Positions 17,000-24,697 of a stretch of 64,000 nucleotides of DNA are shown in pieces (position 1 is the first letter of the stretch; each line of letters starts with the position of its first letter). Both the position numbers and the translations under genes were made by a program. The notes beneath the pieces were generated by a model. That model had not been told where the DNA came from and ran no database searches. It saw nothing but the letters and a program-made list of their open reading frames with translations. The stretch is from CAZICM01 sp964537685. GTDB taxonomy: Bacteria; Myxococcota_A; Polyangia; Polyangiales; Polyangiaceae. Location: contig CAZICM010000016.1 in NCBI GenBank assembly GCA_964537685.1, positions 62,001-126,000 of the forward strand. The letters run 5' to 3'.

Positions 17000-17017
17000 G
17001 CGCCCCGAGCTCGCGGA
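16983..17017 (+). repeat. Direct repeat copy A (left boundary of the 3.9-kb segment)
   Basis: 35 bp that match copy B at 20871-20903 except for a 2-bp CT insertion and one T/C change; AGGCGCCCCGAGCTCGCGGA is identical. It contains the S41 stop TAG (16997-16999). On the minus strand it reads R-E-L-G-A-P-I-stop, a displaced copy of the end of the FAD-subunit gene (R-E-L-G-A-P-V-stop in copy B). Confidence 0.85.
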
Positions 17018-17096
17018 CATCATGTCGCGCCGCGCTACCCCATGTTCCATCCATTGCCGGGATCTTCTCCAATCCAATTTGGCTATGGTGAGCTCC

Positions 17097-17834
17097 ATGG
17101 AAACACAAATTCTGGTCATGCTCGACCAAGCCATGCTCGACGCCGTAGACAAGGTTGTCGCGCTGAGCGGAGGTGAGCTCGACAGGGCAAGCGTCATCGC
17201 GTTCGCTGCGGAAAGGGGGCTTTCTGCACTGGAAATGGAGATCGTCAGCACCTTCGCGGAGAACATCGGGAGCTGTCCGGCTTGTGGATGCGCTGATATG
17301 CAAGTCGGAAGCGTGGGGAACATTCGTGTGCAAGCGTGCATCGGGTGCGCGGGCGTCTGGCTGGACAACGCCAGCGCACAGCGCCTCGTCGCCAGGCTCG
17401 ATACCGCAGTGGCAGAAGCCGTTCGTGCGCACGAGACAGCCGTTCTGGGCGCTCCAGCGGTGCTCTACACCGACCCTTCGCATTCCATGGAGAGCTTCGG
17501 AACTTCCGTGGGACCCTATCGGGCGAGATCGCGGACGGCTCGCGGCGCGCCACCGAGCTGTCCTGTCTGTCACGCCGCGATGGAGCAGATCGCTGCGCTG
17601 GTGGCCGATGTTCGATTGGATATTTGTCGTGCCCACGGTACCTTTTTCGATGCAGGGGAGCTACCGCATTTGGTCGAAACAGGGCTTCGCCGCCGCGCCC
17701 AACAGCAAGCCTTCGAAGCAGCATCCCGCGAGCACGAGCTCGACGCCGAGCTGCTGCAAATTCAAAAAATCTATTCCGCGGGTTACGGGGAGGGGTATTC
17801 CAAGGGCCACACAAGGGGCCGCTGGTCGCGCTGA
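17097..17834 (+). CDS. Double zf-TFIIB zinc-ribbon protein
   Basis: About 245 residues from the ATG at 17097 (METQILVMLDQAMLD); in-frame ATGs at 17085 and further up are alternatives. Two zf-TFIIB-type ribbons: CPACGCADMQVGSVG ... CIGCAGVWLDNASAQRL, and CPVCHAAMEQIA ... CRAHGTFFDAGELPHLV, the second with CxxH replacing the CxxC pair. This family, widespread in myxobacteria, pairs C-x2-C with C-x2-CxGxWLDxxE. The C terminus is helical and ends in a Gly/Tyr-rich tail (SAGYGEGYSKGHTRGR). Cytoplasmic, function unknown; likely metal or protein binding. Confidence 0.7.
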   Translation: METQILVMLDQAMLDAVDKVVALSGGELDRASVIAFAAERGLSALEMEIVSTFAENIGSCPACGCADMQVGSVGNIRVQACIGCAGVWLDNASAQRLVARLDTAVAEAVRAHETAVLGAPAVLYTDPSHSMESFGTSVGPYRARSRTARGAPPSCPVCHAAMEQIAALVADVRLDICRAHGTFFDAGELPHLVETGLRRRAQQQAFEAASREHELDAELLQIQKIYSAGYGEGYSKGHTRGRWSR

Positions 17835-17913
17835 CGCCTGGGCGTGGCTGGTGCATCTGGAGCTTGCGAAAACGACAGGCTTCTGCCCACTCTTCTCTGA
17901 TACGCTGCGCCGC

Positions 17914-18399
17914 ATGGCTCGGTCCAAGATCAAGCGCACCTCAAAGCCCGACACCAAAACCTGCCCCAAATGCGGCGCGTCCGTTGCGAGCGTCATTCTC
18001 CTCTGCGAATGCGGCTACCACTTCCAGACCAATCGCGTTGTGTCCACACGGAGAGACGGCGAGAACCCCGACTCCGCCATCCTGCTCCGCGAGGAAGATG
18101 GCGCCCTTCGCTATAGGTGGCTTGCGCGCAGCGCCACCCTCTTCGTGGTGCTCGCCTATTTTTCGCTCGTCGCGACCCTGCTTCAAGTCTATGCCGCTAT
18201 CGTCGCGTTTAACGCTGTGATCGCTCCGGCCGGGAGCGCCGCCGCCCTAATTGCCACTATCGATCTCATTCGCAACCTTGTCGTCGTCTGTTTTCTGGGA
18301 GCAACGTGTTTCATCACGCTGCGGGCGCTCTCGGACGCCGCACGCCTGCTGCTCGCCAACGCTGGAGGCATCATGCGCCTCCTTGAAGAAGAGCCCTGA
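17914..18399 (+). CDS. Zinc-ribbon membrane protein
   Basis: 161 residues from the ATG at 17914 (MARSKIKRTSKPDTKTCPKC). A short N-terminal zinc ribbon C-x2-C ... LLCECGYHF (C17, C20, then CEC) faces the cytoplasm. Two membrane spans follow: ATLFVVLAYFSLVATLLQVY and LIRNLVVVCFLGATCFITLR. The ending is short and acidic (RLLEEEP). It lies 79 bp after the double-ribbon gene on the same strand. I do not recognise a named family. The zinc ribbon plus two-span layout suggests a small membrane sensor or adaptor (inference). Confidence 0.65.
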   Translation: MARSKIKRTSKPDTKTCPKCGASVASVILLCECGYHFQTNRVVSTRRDGENPDSAILLREEDGALRYRWLARSATLFVVLAYFSLVATLLQVYAAIVAFNAVIAPAGSAAALIATIDLIRNLVVVCFLGATCFITLRALSDAARLLLANAGGIMRLLEEEP

Positions 18400-18440
18400 T
18401 TCTTCATGGATTAGGCTCGTCTCGGCATGTGTTTTGGGAC

Positions 18441-18761
18441 CTACTTTACAGGAGGGCTGTTCGCGGGTGGGGATCCGAATCGGCCGATGTAAAGACCGCG
18501 TGCCTCGTGCATAAATCCATTGGCCCGAAAGGCTGTAAGCGCGCACAGCACGCCTGCCACATGCGCGGCGGCATAGGCGGCATAGGCGAGCTCACCATCG
18601 CCCCATGCCCGGTGATTACGGAAAATCAGCGCCAATGCAGTGGACGCGAGGACCCCTAGAAGGGCCAAGCGAAGCGTTGAGCGATGTTGCCAGTAACGGG
18701 CGTGCAGTGCGGCGCGCTCAGATTCGGGAATCGTCATAGAATGAGCGGGGCAGGCTAGCAT
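18441..18761 (-). CDS. Small membrane protein, unknown
   Basis: 106 residues from the ATG at 18761, which has GGGAG just upstream; a second in-frame ATG lies at 18737. Two hydrophobic stretches: LRLALLGVLASTALALIF and AYAAYAAAHVAGVLCALTAF, with basic residues between and after, so a two-span inner-membrane protein. Its tail is Pro-rich. It converges with the zinc-ribbon membrane gene. No family recognised. Confidence 0.5.
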   Translation of the reverse strand: MLACPAHSMTIPESERAALHARYWQHRSTLRLALLGVLASTALALIFRNHRAWGDGELAYAAYAAAHVAGVLCALTAFRANGFMHEARGLYIGRFGSPPANSPPVK

Positions 18762-18827
18762 TGGGCTCCCGCGTGGGCAACTTGCTTCTTCGGGTGTGGT
18801 TGTGCAGGCATGGCCACCTGGGCTCCT

Positions 18828-18875
18828 GAATCAGACTTGAATCAGACTTGAACCAAACTTGAACCAAAGCTGAAC
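18828..18875. repeat. 11-bp tandem iterons upstream of the FGE-like gene
   Basis: Four consecutive 11-bp units: GAATCAGACTT (18828-18838), GAATCAGACTT (18839-18849), GAACCAAACTT (18850-18860), GAACCAAAGCT (18861-18871), then GAAC. Eleven base pairs is about one helical turn, so a protein could bind the same face four times. It lies about 105 bp before the gene at 18980 and is also upstream of the minus-strand small membrane gene. Confidence 0.7.
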
Positions 18876-18979
18876 TGCACACGCCCTCCTCCCGCTCATA
18901 CTACGCCCAGGCGGCCAAAATATCCTGCGGATTGTCGCACACTCCCGTGCTACTCCCGCCGCCTCTGTGGAGGATGATA

Positions 18980-20431
18980 ATGAATGCTTGGACCTACACA
19001 TTGGGATCACTCGCACTGTTAACGCTCGCTGGTTTGGGAGCGAATTGCGGTGGCTCTGAGACATCGGGAACGCCCTCCGGCGAATGCCAGCCGGGAGCAA
19101 AGGATTGCTTGGGTAATATACCCAGAAGCTGCAGTGCCGACGGAAAATGGTCGGAAGTCTCCGCGTGTGCTTTTGTGTGCAGCGCCGGGGAATGCATCGG
19201 GCAATGCGCTCCCGGTGCCAAGGAATGTTTGAACAATGCTCCTCGTACTTGCAATGCTATGGGAGCATGGGAAGAATCCCCAGCCTGTTCAAATCTCTGC
19301 ATCAATGGGGCATGCACCGGGGAATGTGCTCCCTCAACCAAGGAGTGCAGCGGAAATACACCCAGAAATTGCGATTCGATGGGGCAATGGGTCAGTGCGC
19401 CGGATTGCCCCTTTCTATGCAGTGCGGGCGAATGCATCGGAGAGTGCGTACCAGGTGCCAAAGATTGCATTGGAAAGACACCTCGAACCTGCGATGCAAA
19501 AGGGGTGTGGACGGAGGGCTTGACCTGTGGAAACAATCAGTCTTGTGCGAATGGAGTCTGTGAAGGCTCATGGCCCAGTTGTTCCGGCTTGGCCAACGCA
19601 TGCGGAGCCGCGGGTAATGAAAAATGCTGCGCCTTGCTGGGCGTTCCTGGTGGGACCTTTAACCGGCTCAATGATGCGGCGACGCCTGCCACGGTGGCTG
19701 ACTTTCAACTGGATCGCTTTGAAGTGACTGTGGGTAGATTCCGCCAATTTGTGAACGCCTATCCGGGTAACAAACCTGCGGCGGGAAGCGGAGCGCATCC
19801 GATGGTTCCAGGCAGCGGGTGGGACGATGCCTGGACAGCTCAATTGCCGGCCGATCAAGATGCTTTGCGAACGGCTTTGATATGTGACGCAAACTTTGCC
19901 ACATGGTCGGATGTTCCCGCTGGCACCGAAAACCGTCCTATCAATTGTTTAAGCTGGTATGAAGCGTTTGCCTTCTGCATTTGGGATGGAGGAAGGTTGG
20001 CCTCCGAAGCCGAATGGAACTATGCCGCCGCAGGAGGTGCCGAGCAAAGGGTATATCCTTGGTCCAATCCGCCGGATTCCATGACCATCGATGGCACATA
20101 TGCGGCTTATGCTTGCACAGGAGATGGTTCAATGATGGGACAATGTGCCTTCAGCGATATTCTCAAGGTGGGCTTTTTGTCCCCCAAGGGCGATGGCAAG
20201 TGGGGGCACGCCGATTTTGCTGGGAACGTGTGGGAGTTTGTGAGAGATACACATAGCAATGTCTTGCCCCTTCCGTGCGACAATTGCATTAACCTCAATG
20301 CAGGCGAGCGGGTGCTTCGAGGTGGGGCTTGGGATCATAGCGCAAACAACGTGAACACCTTGCATCGTTTGAGTTTTCCGCCGGATGGCCGAAGCCATGG
20401 GGTGGGTGTGCGCTGCGTAAAAGCTCTATAA
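18980..20431 (+). CDS. Lipoprotein with Cys-rich repeats and an FGE-sulfatase (SUMF1-like) domain
   Basis: 483 residues from the ATG at 18980, set by GTGGAGG six bases upstream. The export signal LGSLALLTLAGLGANC ends in a lipobox-like Cys. Residues about 30-185 hold four repeats of about 39 residues (GECxPGAKxCxGxxPRxC ... GxW ... C). Residues about 200-483 are FGE-like: FQLDRFEVTVGRFRQF, LSWYEAFAFCIWDGGRLASE, AEWNYAAAGG, DFAGNVWEFVRD, RVLRGGAWDHS and GVGVRC. In true formylglycine-generating enzymes the segment after RGGS(W/Y) carries two catalytic Cys; none is here, so it is probably a binding or structural relative on the cell surface. Confidence 0.8.
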   Translation: MNAWTYTLGSLALLTLAGLGANCGGSETSGTPSGECQPGAKDCLGNIPRSCSADGKWSEVSACAFVCSAGECIGQCAPGAKECLNNAPRTCNAMGAWEESPACSNLCINGACTGECAPSTKECSGNTPRNCDSMGQWVSAPDCPFLCSAGECIGECVPGAKDCIGKTPRTCDAKGVWTEGLTCGNNQSCANGVCEGSWPSCSGLANACGAAGNEKCCALLGVPGGTFNRLNDAATPATVADFQLDRFEVTVGRFRQFVNAYPGNKPAAGSGAHPMVPGSGWDDAWTAQLPADQDALRTALICDANFATWSDVPAGTENRPINCLSWYEAFAFCIWDGGRLASEAEWNYAAAGGAEQRVYPWSNPPDSMTIDGTYAAYACTGDGSMMGQCAFSDILKVGFLSPKGDGKWGHADFAGNVWEFVRDTHSNVLPLPCDNCINLNAGERVLRGGAWDHSANNVNTLHRLSFPPDGRSHGVGVRCVKAL

Positions 20432-20573
20432 GCCTGTCCCACGATCCTCATCCCTTTTCCTTAATGAGCAATTGGGGCTCCCCGCGTTCTCTTGGCGGTT
20501 TGGCCCTTTCATGAAGCAACAACGTCCTTCAAGAGGCTCTCTTGTGGAGGCATCTTTCAAGGGCAGGCGCCGG

Positions 20574-20870
20574 TTTAGGCAGCCTCGGGGCTATTCTGCT
20601 TGCATCAGAAGGTGTTTTCGGCGGCCTAGAGGCTTGTCTGTTCGGCGCAGGTGGGAGTTTCGGGAGAATTTCGGCCCATCTGACGTCAACAGTTGGGCCT
20701 TTAGGCCCTCGAAGACGCCCACTGTTGATAGCAGATGGGTCTTTAGGCAGCCGAAGACGCCATTTGTTGATGCGAGATGGGTCTTTAGGCAGCCTAGGAA
20801 AGCGCCTTTTTGCAGCAAAGTTGAGGGTTGGGAAGCCCGCGGCTCTGGGCTTGGCGCTGCAGAATCTTTG
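20574..20870. repeat. Degenerate tandem array with an exact 42-bp period
   Basis: The gene-free stretch 20432-20877 carries units beginning at 20574, 20616, 20658, 20700, 20742 and 20784, all exactly 42 bp apart. Each starts TTT(A/C)GG(C/G)..., most often TTTAGGCAGCC. The units at 20700-20825 are most alike (AGATGGGTCTTTAGGCAGCC twice). Weaker units near 20826 and 20867 run into direct repeat B. Because 42 is a multiple of 3, every frame shows a 14-residue repeat and stop codons are rare in several frames. No unit has a convincing start or ribosome site, so I treat it as non-coding repeat DNA. 20432-20573 shows nothing else. Confidence 0.8.
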
Positions 20871-20903
20871 CGGCGGCTTAGACAGGCGCCCCGAGCTCGC
20901 GGA
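20871..20903 (+). repeat. Direct repeat copy B (right boundary of the 3.9-kb segment)
   Basis: 33 bp matching copy A (16983-17017). It holds the last seven codons and TAA stop of the FAD-subunit gene on the minus strand and merges on its left with the last degenerate unit of the 42-bp array. Confidence 0.85.
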
Positions 20904-21774
20904 TAAACGCCTTGGTGACGGCCTTGGCGCAGTGAAGCCGGTACGCGCGGGTGGAGCGCACATCGTCGATAGGCGAGATGTCCTTCTCAACGGCTTCGTC
21001 AACTTGAGCGGCTGAAAGACTGGAAAGCGGTGTGGACAACAGAAGGTCGCGCGTGTGCTGCATGCGCGCTGTCACGGGTGCGACGCTGGCCATGCCCAGT
21101 CCAAAACGAAGCGCGCGGTCTCCATGAATTTCAGCCACGCCCGCGAGCGCGACTTTGGAAATCGCTTGAGCCTTGCGCGCGCCGACTTTGCGCCACACCC
21201 AAATGGCATCGGGTTTGGGCACCTCGATTTCAATAGCCACGATGATCTCATCGGCGGCTTTTGTGCAGCTTTTATAGCCTGTTTGATAATCCGAAAAGGC
21301 AATGCGCCGCTGTCCCCGCACGCTTTGAACGACGATATGCGCATCGTAGGCGGCAAGCGCTGCCACACCGTCGGCTGCTGGAGAAGCCGTGGCGATATTC
21401 CCGCCCAAGGTTCCGCGGGCCTGAATCTGAACGGCGCCGACATCGCGCGACATCCGTTCCAATAGAGGCGCGCGCTCCCGTACCTCGCTCGAGCGCTGCA
21501 ACTCCAAATAGGTCGCCGCGGCACCGATGCGCAGGCGATCGTTCTCGAGCGCAATGCCCCGCAATTCGGCCATGCGCGATACATCGATCACCAAAGGCAC
21601 AGGCTCGCCCAGCGCAAGCGGTGCTTTTAGCTCTTGTTCGACCATCCAATCCGTACCACCCGCGAGCAGCACCGTTTTGTCACCGCGCGCATGGCGTTCA
21701 TGCACAAGCGAACACAGCCCATCGAGAGAAGCCACGCGCCCAAACTCAAACAAAGGCAGATCGCACAGACTCAT
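20878..21774 (-). CDS. Molybdenum hydroxylase FAD-binding subunit (XdhB/CoxM type)
   Basis: 298 residues. Medium subunit of the xanthine dehydrogenase/CO dehydrogenase family, passing electrons from the Fe-S subunit to FAD and then NAD or another acceptor. FAD-binding motifs are VLLAGGTDWMVEQ (about 35-47) and QARGTLGGNIATASPAAD (about 117-134); the CO-DH flavoprotein C-terminal domain follows. Its ATG overlaps the stop of the [2Fe-2S] gene (ATGA), third in a coupled operon. The 3' end lies in direct repeat B. Confidence 0.9.
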   Translation of the reverse strand: MSLCDLPLFEFGRVASLDGLCSLVHERHARGDKTVLLAGGTDWMVEQELKAPLALGEPVPLVIDVSRMAELRGIALENDRLRIGAAATYLELQRSSEVRERAPLLERMSRDVGAVQIQARGTLGGNIATASPAADGVAALAAYDAHIVVQSVRGQRRIAFSDYQTGYKSCTKAADEIIVAIEIEVPKPDAIWVWRKVGARKAQAISKVALAGVAEIHGDRALRFGLGMASVAPVTARMQHTRDLLLSTPLSSLSAAQVDEAVEKDISPIDDVRSTRAYRLHCAKAVTKAFIRELGAPV

Positions 21775-22247
21775 GCGGCACCTCCGTTAAGCTTCTGTTC
21801 GGCCGCTTTCTTGATGCTCTCGACAATGCGCTGATACCCCGTGCAGCGGCATAGATTTCCGGCGATGGCGTGCCGGATCTGCGCCTCGTCCGGCATGCTG
21901 TGTTTGGCAAGCAGTGCGTGCGCGGAGATGAGCATGCCGGGTGTGCAAATGCCGCATTGAGCGCCGCCTTCATCGATAAAACAGCGCTGCAAAGGATCGA
22001 GATGCGAGATATCCCCTAAACCCTCGACAGTGGTGAGCGATCGGCCTTCGCATTGGCCAACGGCCACCAAACAAGCATTCACGGGATCGCCGTCCAAAAG
22101 AACCGTGCATGTGCCGCATTCGCCTTCGCCGCAGCCTTCTTTCGTACCCGAAAGGCCAAGCCTTTCCCGCAGTACATCGAGCAGCCTCGCCATGGGCGGC
22201 GCGTCCACTTCCGCCGGCTTACCGTTGAGCGTGAACGAGATTTTCAT
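21771..22247 (-). CDS. Molybdenum hydroxylase [2Fe-2S] subunit (XdhC/CoxS type)
   Basis: 158 residues from the ATG at 22247 (GGGAGGACCCG upstream); overlaps the stop of the Mo-subunit gene as ATGA. Plant-type [2Fe-2S] site: CGEGECGTCTVLLDG with the last Cys in VNACLVA. Second, all-helical [2Fe-2S] site: CGICTPGML and CRCTGYQRI. It relays electrons from the Mo cofactor to FAD. Length and motif order are normal for the family. Confidence 0.93.
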   Translation of the reverse strand: MKISFTLNGKPAEVDAPPMARLLDVLRERLGLSGTKEGCGEGECGTCTVLLDGDPVNACLVAVGQCEGRSLTTVEGLGDISHLDPLQRCFIDEGGAQCGICTPGMLISAHALLAKHSMPDEAQIRHAIAGNLCRCTGYQRIVESIKKAAEQKLNGGAA

Positions 22248-24556
22248 CGGGTCCTCCCGGCATGTTGGGCCGTGCTTTGGCGCTTCGCCGCCTCGAGCAA
22301 GTGTTCTGGTGTAAGAGGCAAATCCGCGAGCGAAAGGCCCGTTGCATGTTCGATGGCGGCCGCGATCGCCGGCGCGCCTCCATCCAACGGAAGCTCTCCA
22401 ATGCCTTTGGCTCCACCTGGGCCTACAGGAAAAGGATCTTCGACGATTTCGGTTTGAAAGGGCGGAGCGTCCAGCGCCGTGGGGATGATGTAATTGGTCA
22501 TGCGCGCATTGCGGATTAGCCCGTTTTGCCAGACGATTTCCTCGGACAGCGCCCATCCCAAAGCCTGAAGCGTTCCGCCTTCAATTTGGCCTTTGCACAT
22601 GAGCGGGTTGATGGCTTTCCCAACATCCACCGCCGACCAAAAGCCCACGACATTTACTTCAAAGGTATCGAGATCGACTTCGACTTCCGCGATATCGCAA
22701 GCCCACGCAAAGCACGGATATGCATCGCCTTTGTACGTCGCGTCGTTCCACTGAACCCACTCGGGAAGCTCGAATTGCCTGAGCGCACTTAGGTTCTGTT
22801 CGCGCGCCAAAAGCCCATCCGCAGCCTCTTCAAATGAAACGCCGCGCGCTTCTTGTTCGGTGCGGACGCGCGCCGCGATTTCCCTCGCTCCAGCCTCCAC
22901 GAGCGAACCCACGACCATCACCGTACGCGAAGCCACCGTAGGCCCCGAATCCGGCACATGCGTCGTGCATGGCACAGCGAAATCGACGCGCTCGAGCGGA
23001 AGACCCGCCGCATCCGCTGCGATTTGCCGGAATACCGTCTCCGTTCCCTGGCCGATATCGGTCGATGCCGTGCGGATTTGAAGCCTGCCTCCAGGCAGTA
23101 AATCCACGGCCGCCTTGGCTTTGAGAAAACGCTCGCCCGAGCCTGTAAATCCAGCTCCGTGCATAAAGACCGATGCGCCGATTCCCCGCGCGATCCTTCC
23201 TGTTGTTTTAGGAAGCGAGGCTCTCTTCTCGGCGTACGCGCTCTCTTCCATCGCCCGCTCAATGCAGGTGTGCGAGGCCACCGAAGCCCTCAACACCTGT
23301 CCTGTCGCCGTCGTATCGCCGACCCGAAGCGCATTCTGCTTTCGCAAATCCAGTGGATCGCGCCCAAGCTCGCGGGCAATTCGATCTAAATGTTTTTCAA
23401 TTGCCCAGATGGTCTGAGGTGCTCCAAATCCCCTGTAAGCGCCATTGGGAGGTGTGTTGGTCGCCAATGCCATGGATTCAATCCTCGCGTGCTCCCAAAA
23501 ATAGGCGCCCGATGCATGCAGCGTCCCCCTCGAGAGCACGACAGGCGTGAGCGTCACGTAGGCGCCCGCATCCATCAGCACCCGCATATCCAAGACCCGC
23601 AGCTTGCCGTCCCGATCGCATCCCGTGCTGATGTCGCACAGCGATGGATGCCGTTTCGTCGTGGCCTCAATATCTTCGCGGCGGCCGTAAATCATGCGCA
23701 CCGGCTTTCCGCTCTTCTTCGCCAAGAGCGCCGCGTGCAGCGCCACAACCGATGGGTATTCCTCTTTTCCTCCAAAGCCTCCGCCGGTCACATTCTGGGT
23801 CACATGAATGTGCGATCCGGGCAAATCAAACGCGCGAACCAGCGCCTTATGAACGTAATAAGGACATTGAAGCGAACCTTGCACATGCAGCTCGCCGCCC
23901 TTCCACTGCGCGATCATTCCCTGAGGCTCGATATACAGTTGCTCTGCGTGATGCGTTGAATAACGCCCCGACACCACGACTTCACAGCGCGACAGAGCTT
24001 CATCGATTGCTTTTTTGCTTTCGGCGTAACGCTTTTCCGCGCCTTGCTCCGCAATATCGGCCGCGCCCTTGGTGATGAGATAGTGCTTCATCACATTGTC
24101 TTGCCCGTAAATCACCGCTGTTTTGTTCAGCGCGTCCTCCATCGACAAGACCGCCGGCAAAGGTTCAATATCGAGCCTCACCGCATGCATGGCGCGTTCG
24201 AGCCTTTGCCTATCCGCGCCCGCAAGCAGCACCACCGGCTCATACGCATGGCGAATCTCCCCCTTCGCCAGCACAGGCTGATCGTCAACAATGATGGCCA
24301 CGATATTCACGGGCACATCATCGGCCGTCACCACGGTGATATCATTCCAATCAAATGATGGATCGAAAACAATTGATCGAATTCGACCCCTAGGCACGGG
24401 ACTGCGCACGGTCACGCCAAAAAGCTCGCCGGGCTGCCGCGGAATATCATCGACATACAGAGCGCGGCCGCTCACTTTGGCGGCGCCGTCGATGCGGGGA
24501 ATACTCGTTCCGATCGTATTTGTTCGCTCGATGATTTGGCCTGGGCGTTGGCTCAC
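22244..24556 (-). CDS. Molybdenum hydroxylase large (Mo-cofactor) subunit (XdhA/CoxL type)
   Basis: 770 residues starting at a GTG with AAGGAGG ten bases upstream. Aldehyde oxidase/xanthine dehydrogenase fold: N-terminal RIDGAAKVSGRALYVDDI, the MPT-binding GGGFGGKEEYP (about 265-275) and AYRGFGAPQ (about 367-375), and the catalytic Glu in GGAKGIGELPLDG near 719. It hydroxylates a purine, aldehyde or N-heterocycle using water. It lacks the AYxCSFR loop of CO dehydrogenase, so CO is unlikely as substrate; the true substrate is open. First gene of the three-gene operon (large, Fe-S, FAD). The usual maturation gene is not in the window. Confidence 0.92.
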   Translation of the reverse strand: MSQRPGQIIERTNTIGTSIPRIDGAAKVSGRALYVDDIPRQPGELFGVTVRSPVPRGRIRSIVFDPSFDWNDITVVTADDVPVNIVAIIVDDQPVLAKGEIRHAYEPVVLLAGADRQRLERAMHAVRLDIEPLPAVLSMEDALNKTAVIYGQDNVMKHYLITKGAADIAEQGAEKRYAESKKAIDEALSRCEVVVSGRYSTHHAEQLYIEPQGMIAQWKGGELHVQGSLQCPYYVHKALVRAFDLPGSHIHVTQNVTGGGFGGKEEYPSVVALHAALLAKKSGKPVRMIYGRREDIEATTKRHPSLCDISTGCDRDGKLRVLDMRVLMDAGAYVTLTPVVLSRGTLHASGAYFWEHARIESMALATNTPPNGAYRGFGAPQTIWAIEKHLDRIARELGRDPLDLRKQNALRVGDTTATGQVLRASVASHTCIERAMEESAYAEKRASLPKTTGRIARGIGASVFMHGAGFTGSGERFLKAKAAVDLLPGGRLQIRTASTDIGQGTETVFRQIAADAAGLPLERVDFAVPCTTHVPDSGPTVASRTVMVVGSLVEAGAREIAARVRTEQEARGVSFEEAADGLLAREQNLSALRQFELPEWVQWNDATYKGDAYPCFAWACDIAEVEVDLDTFEVNVVGFWSAVDVGKAINPLMCKGQIEGGTLQALGWALSEEIVWQNGLIRNARMTNYIIPTALDAPPFQTEIVEDPFPVGPGGAKGIGELPLDGGAPAIAAAIEHATGLSLADLPLTPEHLLEAAKRQSTAQHAGRTR

Positions 24557-24697
24557 GGAAATCGCCTCCTTCAGGCGTTTGCCAGAGCGCGACGATAACG
24601 CGCCCTTTGATCGGGCGTCGATGGGATTATCGCGATGCCGCGCCCGTACCCAATGCAGGCGCGGGCTTTTGGTCTATGCGGGAGGAGGATGCTGGAG

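Larger units (their letters stand above)
16983..20903. mobile_element. Candidate inserted cassette at the 3' end of the FAD-subunit gene
   Basis: A 3.9-kb segment bounded by 35- and 33-bp direct repeats. Copy A carries functional ends for both the S41 gene and a truncated FAD-subunit tail; copy B completes the present FAD-subunit gene. This is what site-specific or homologous insertion into a gene 3' end leaves when the target is restored. Inside are two zinc-ribbon genes, a small membrane protein, 11-bp iterons, an FGE-fold lipoprotein and a 42-bp-period array. No integrase or transposase is visible, so mobility would be in trans or lost. The insertion model is inference. Confidence 0.45.

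Noticed and set aside
16992..17636. Long minus-strand frame ending R-E-L-G-A-P-I
   Set aside because: Most of it is a shadow of the zinc-ribbon gene; only the last codons matter, as a duplicated tail of the FAD-subunit gene.
20574..20870. CRISPR array
   Set aside because: Units are directly adjacent with no spacers and are too degenerate; no cas gene nearby.
20472..21015. Several overlapping frames on both strands across the 42-bp array
   Set aside because: The openness follows from the 42-bp period and few stops; no start with a ribosome site fits.
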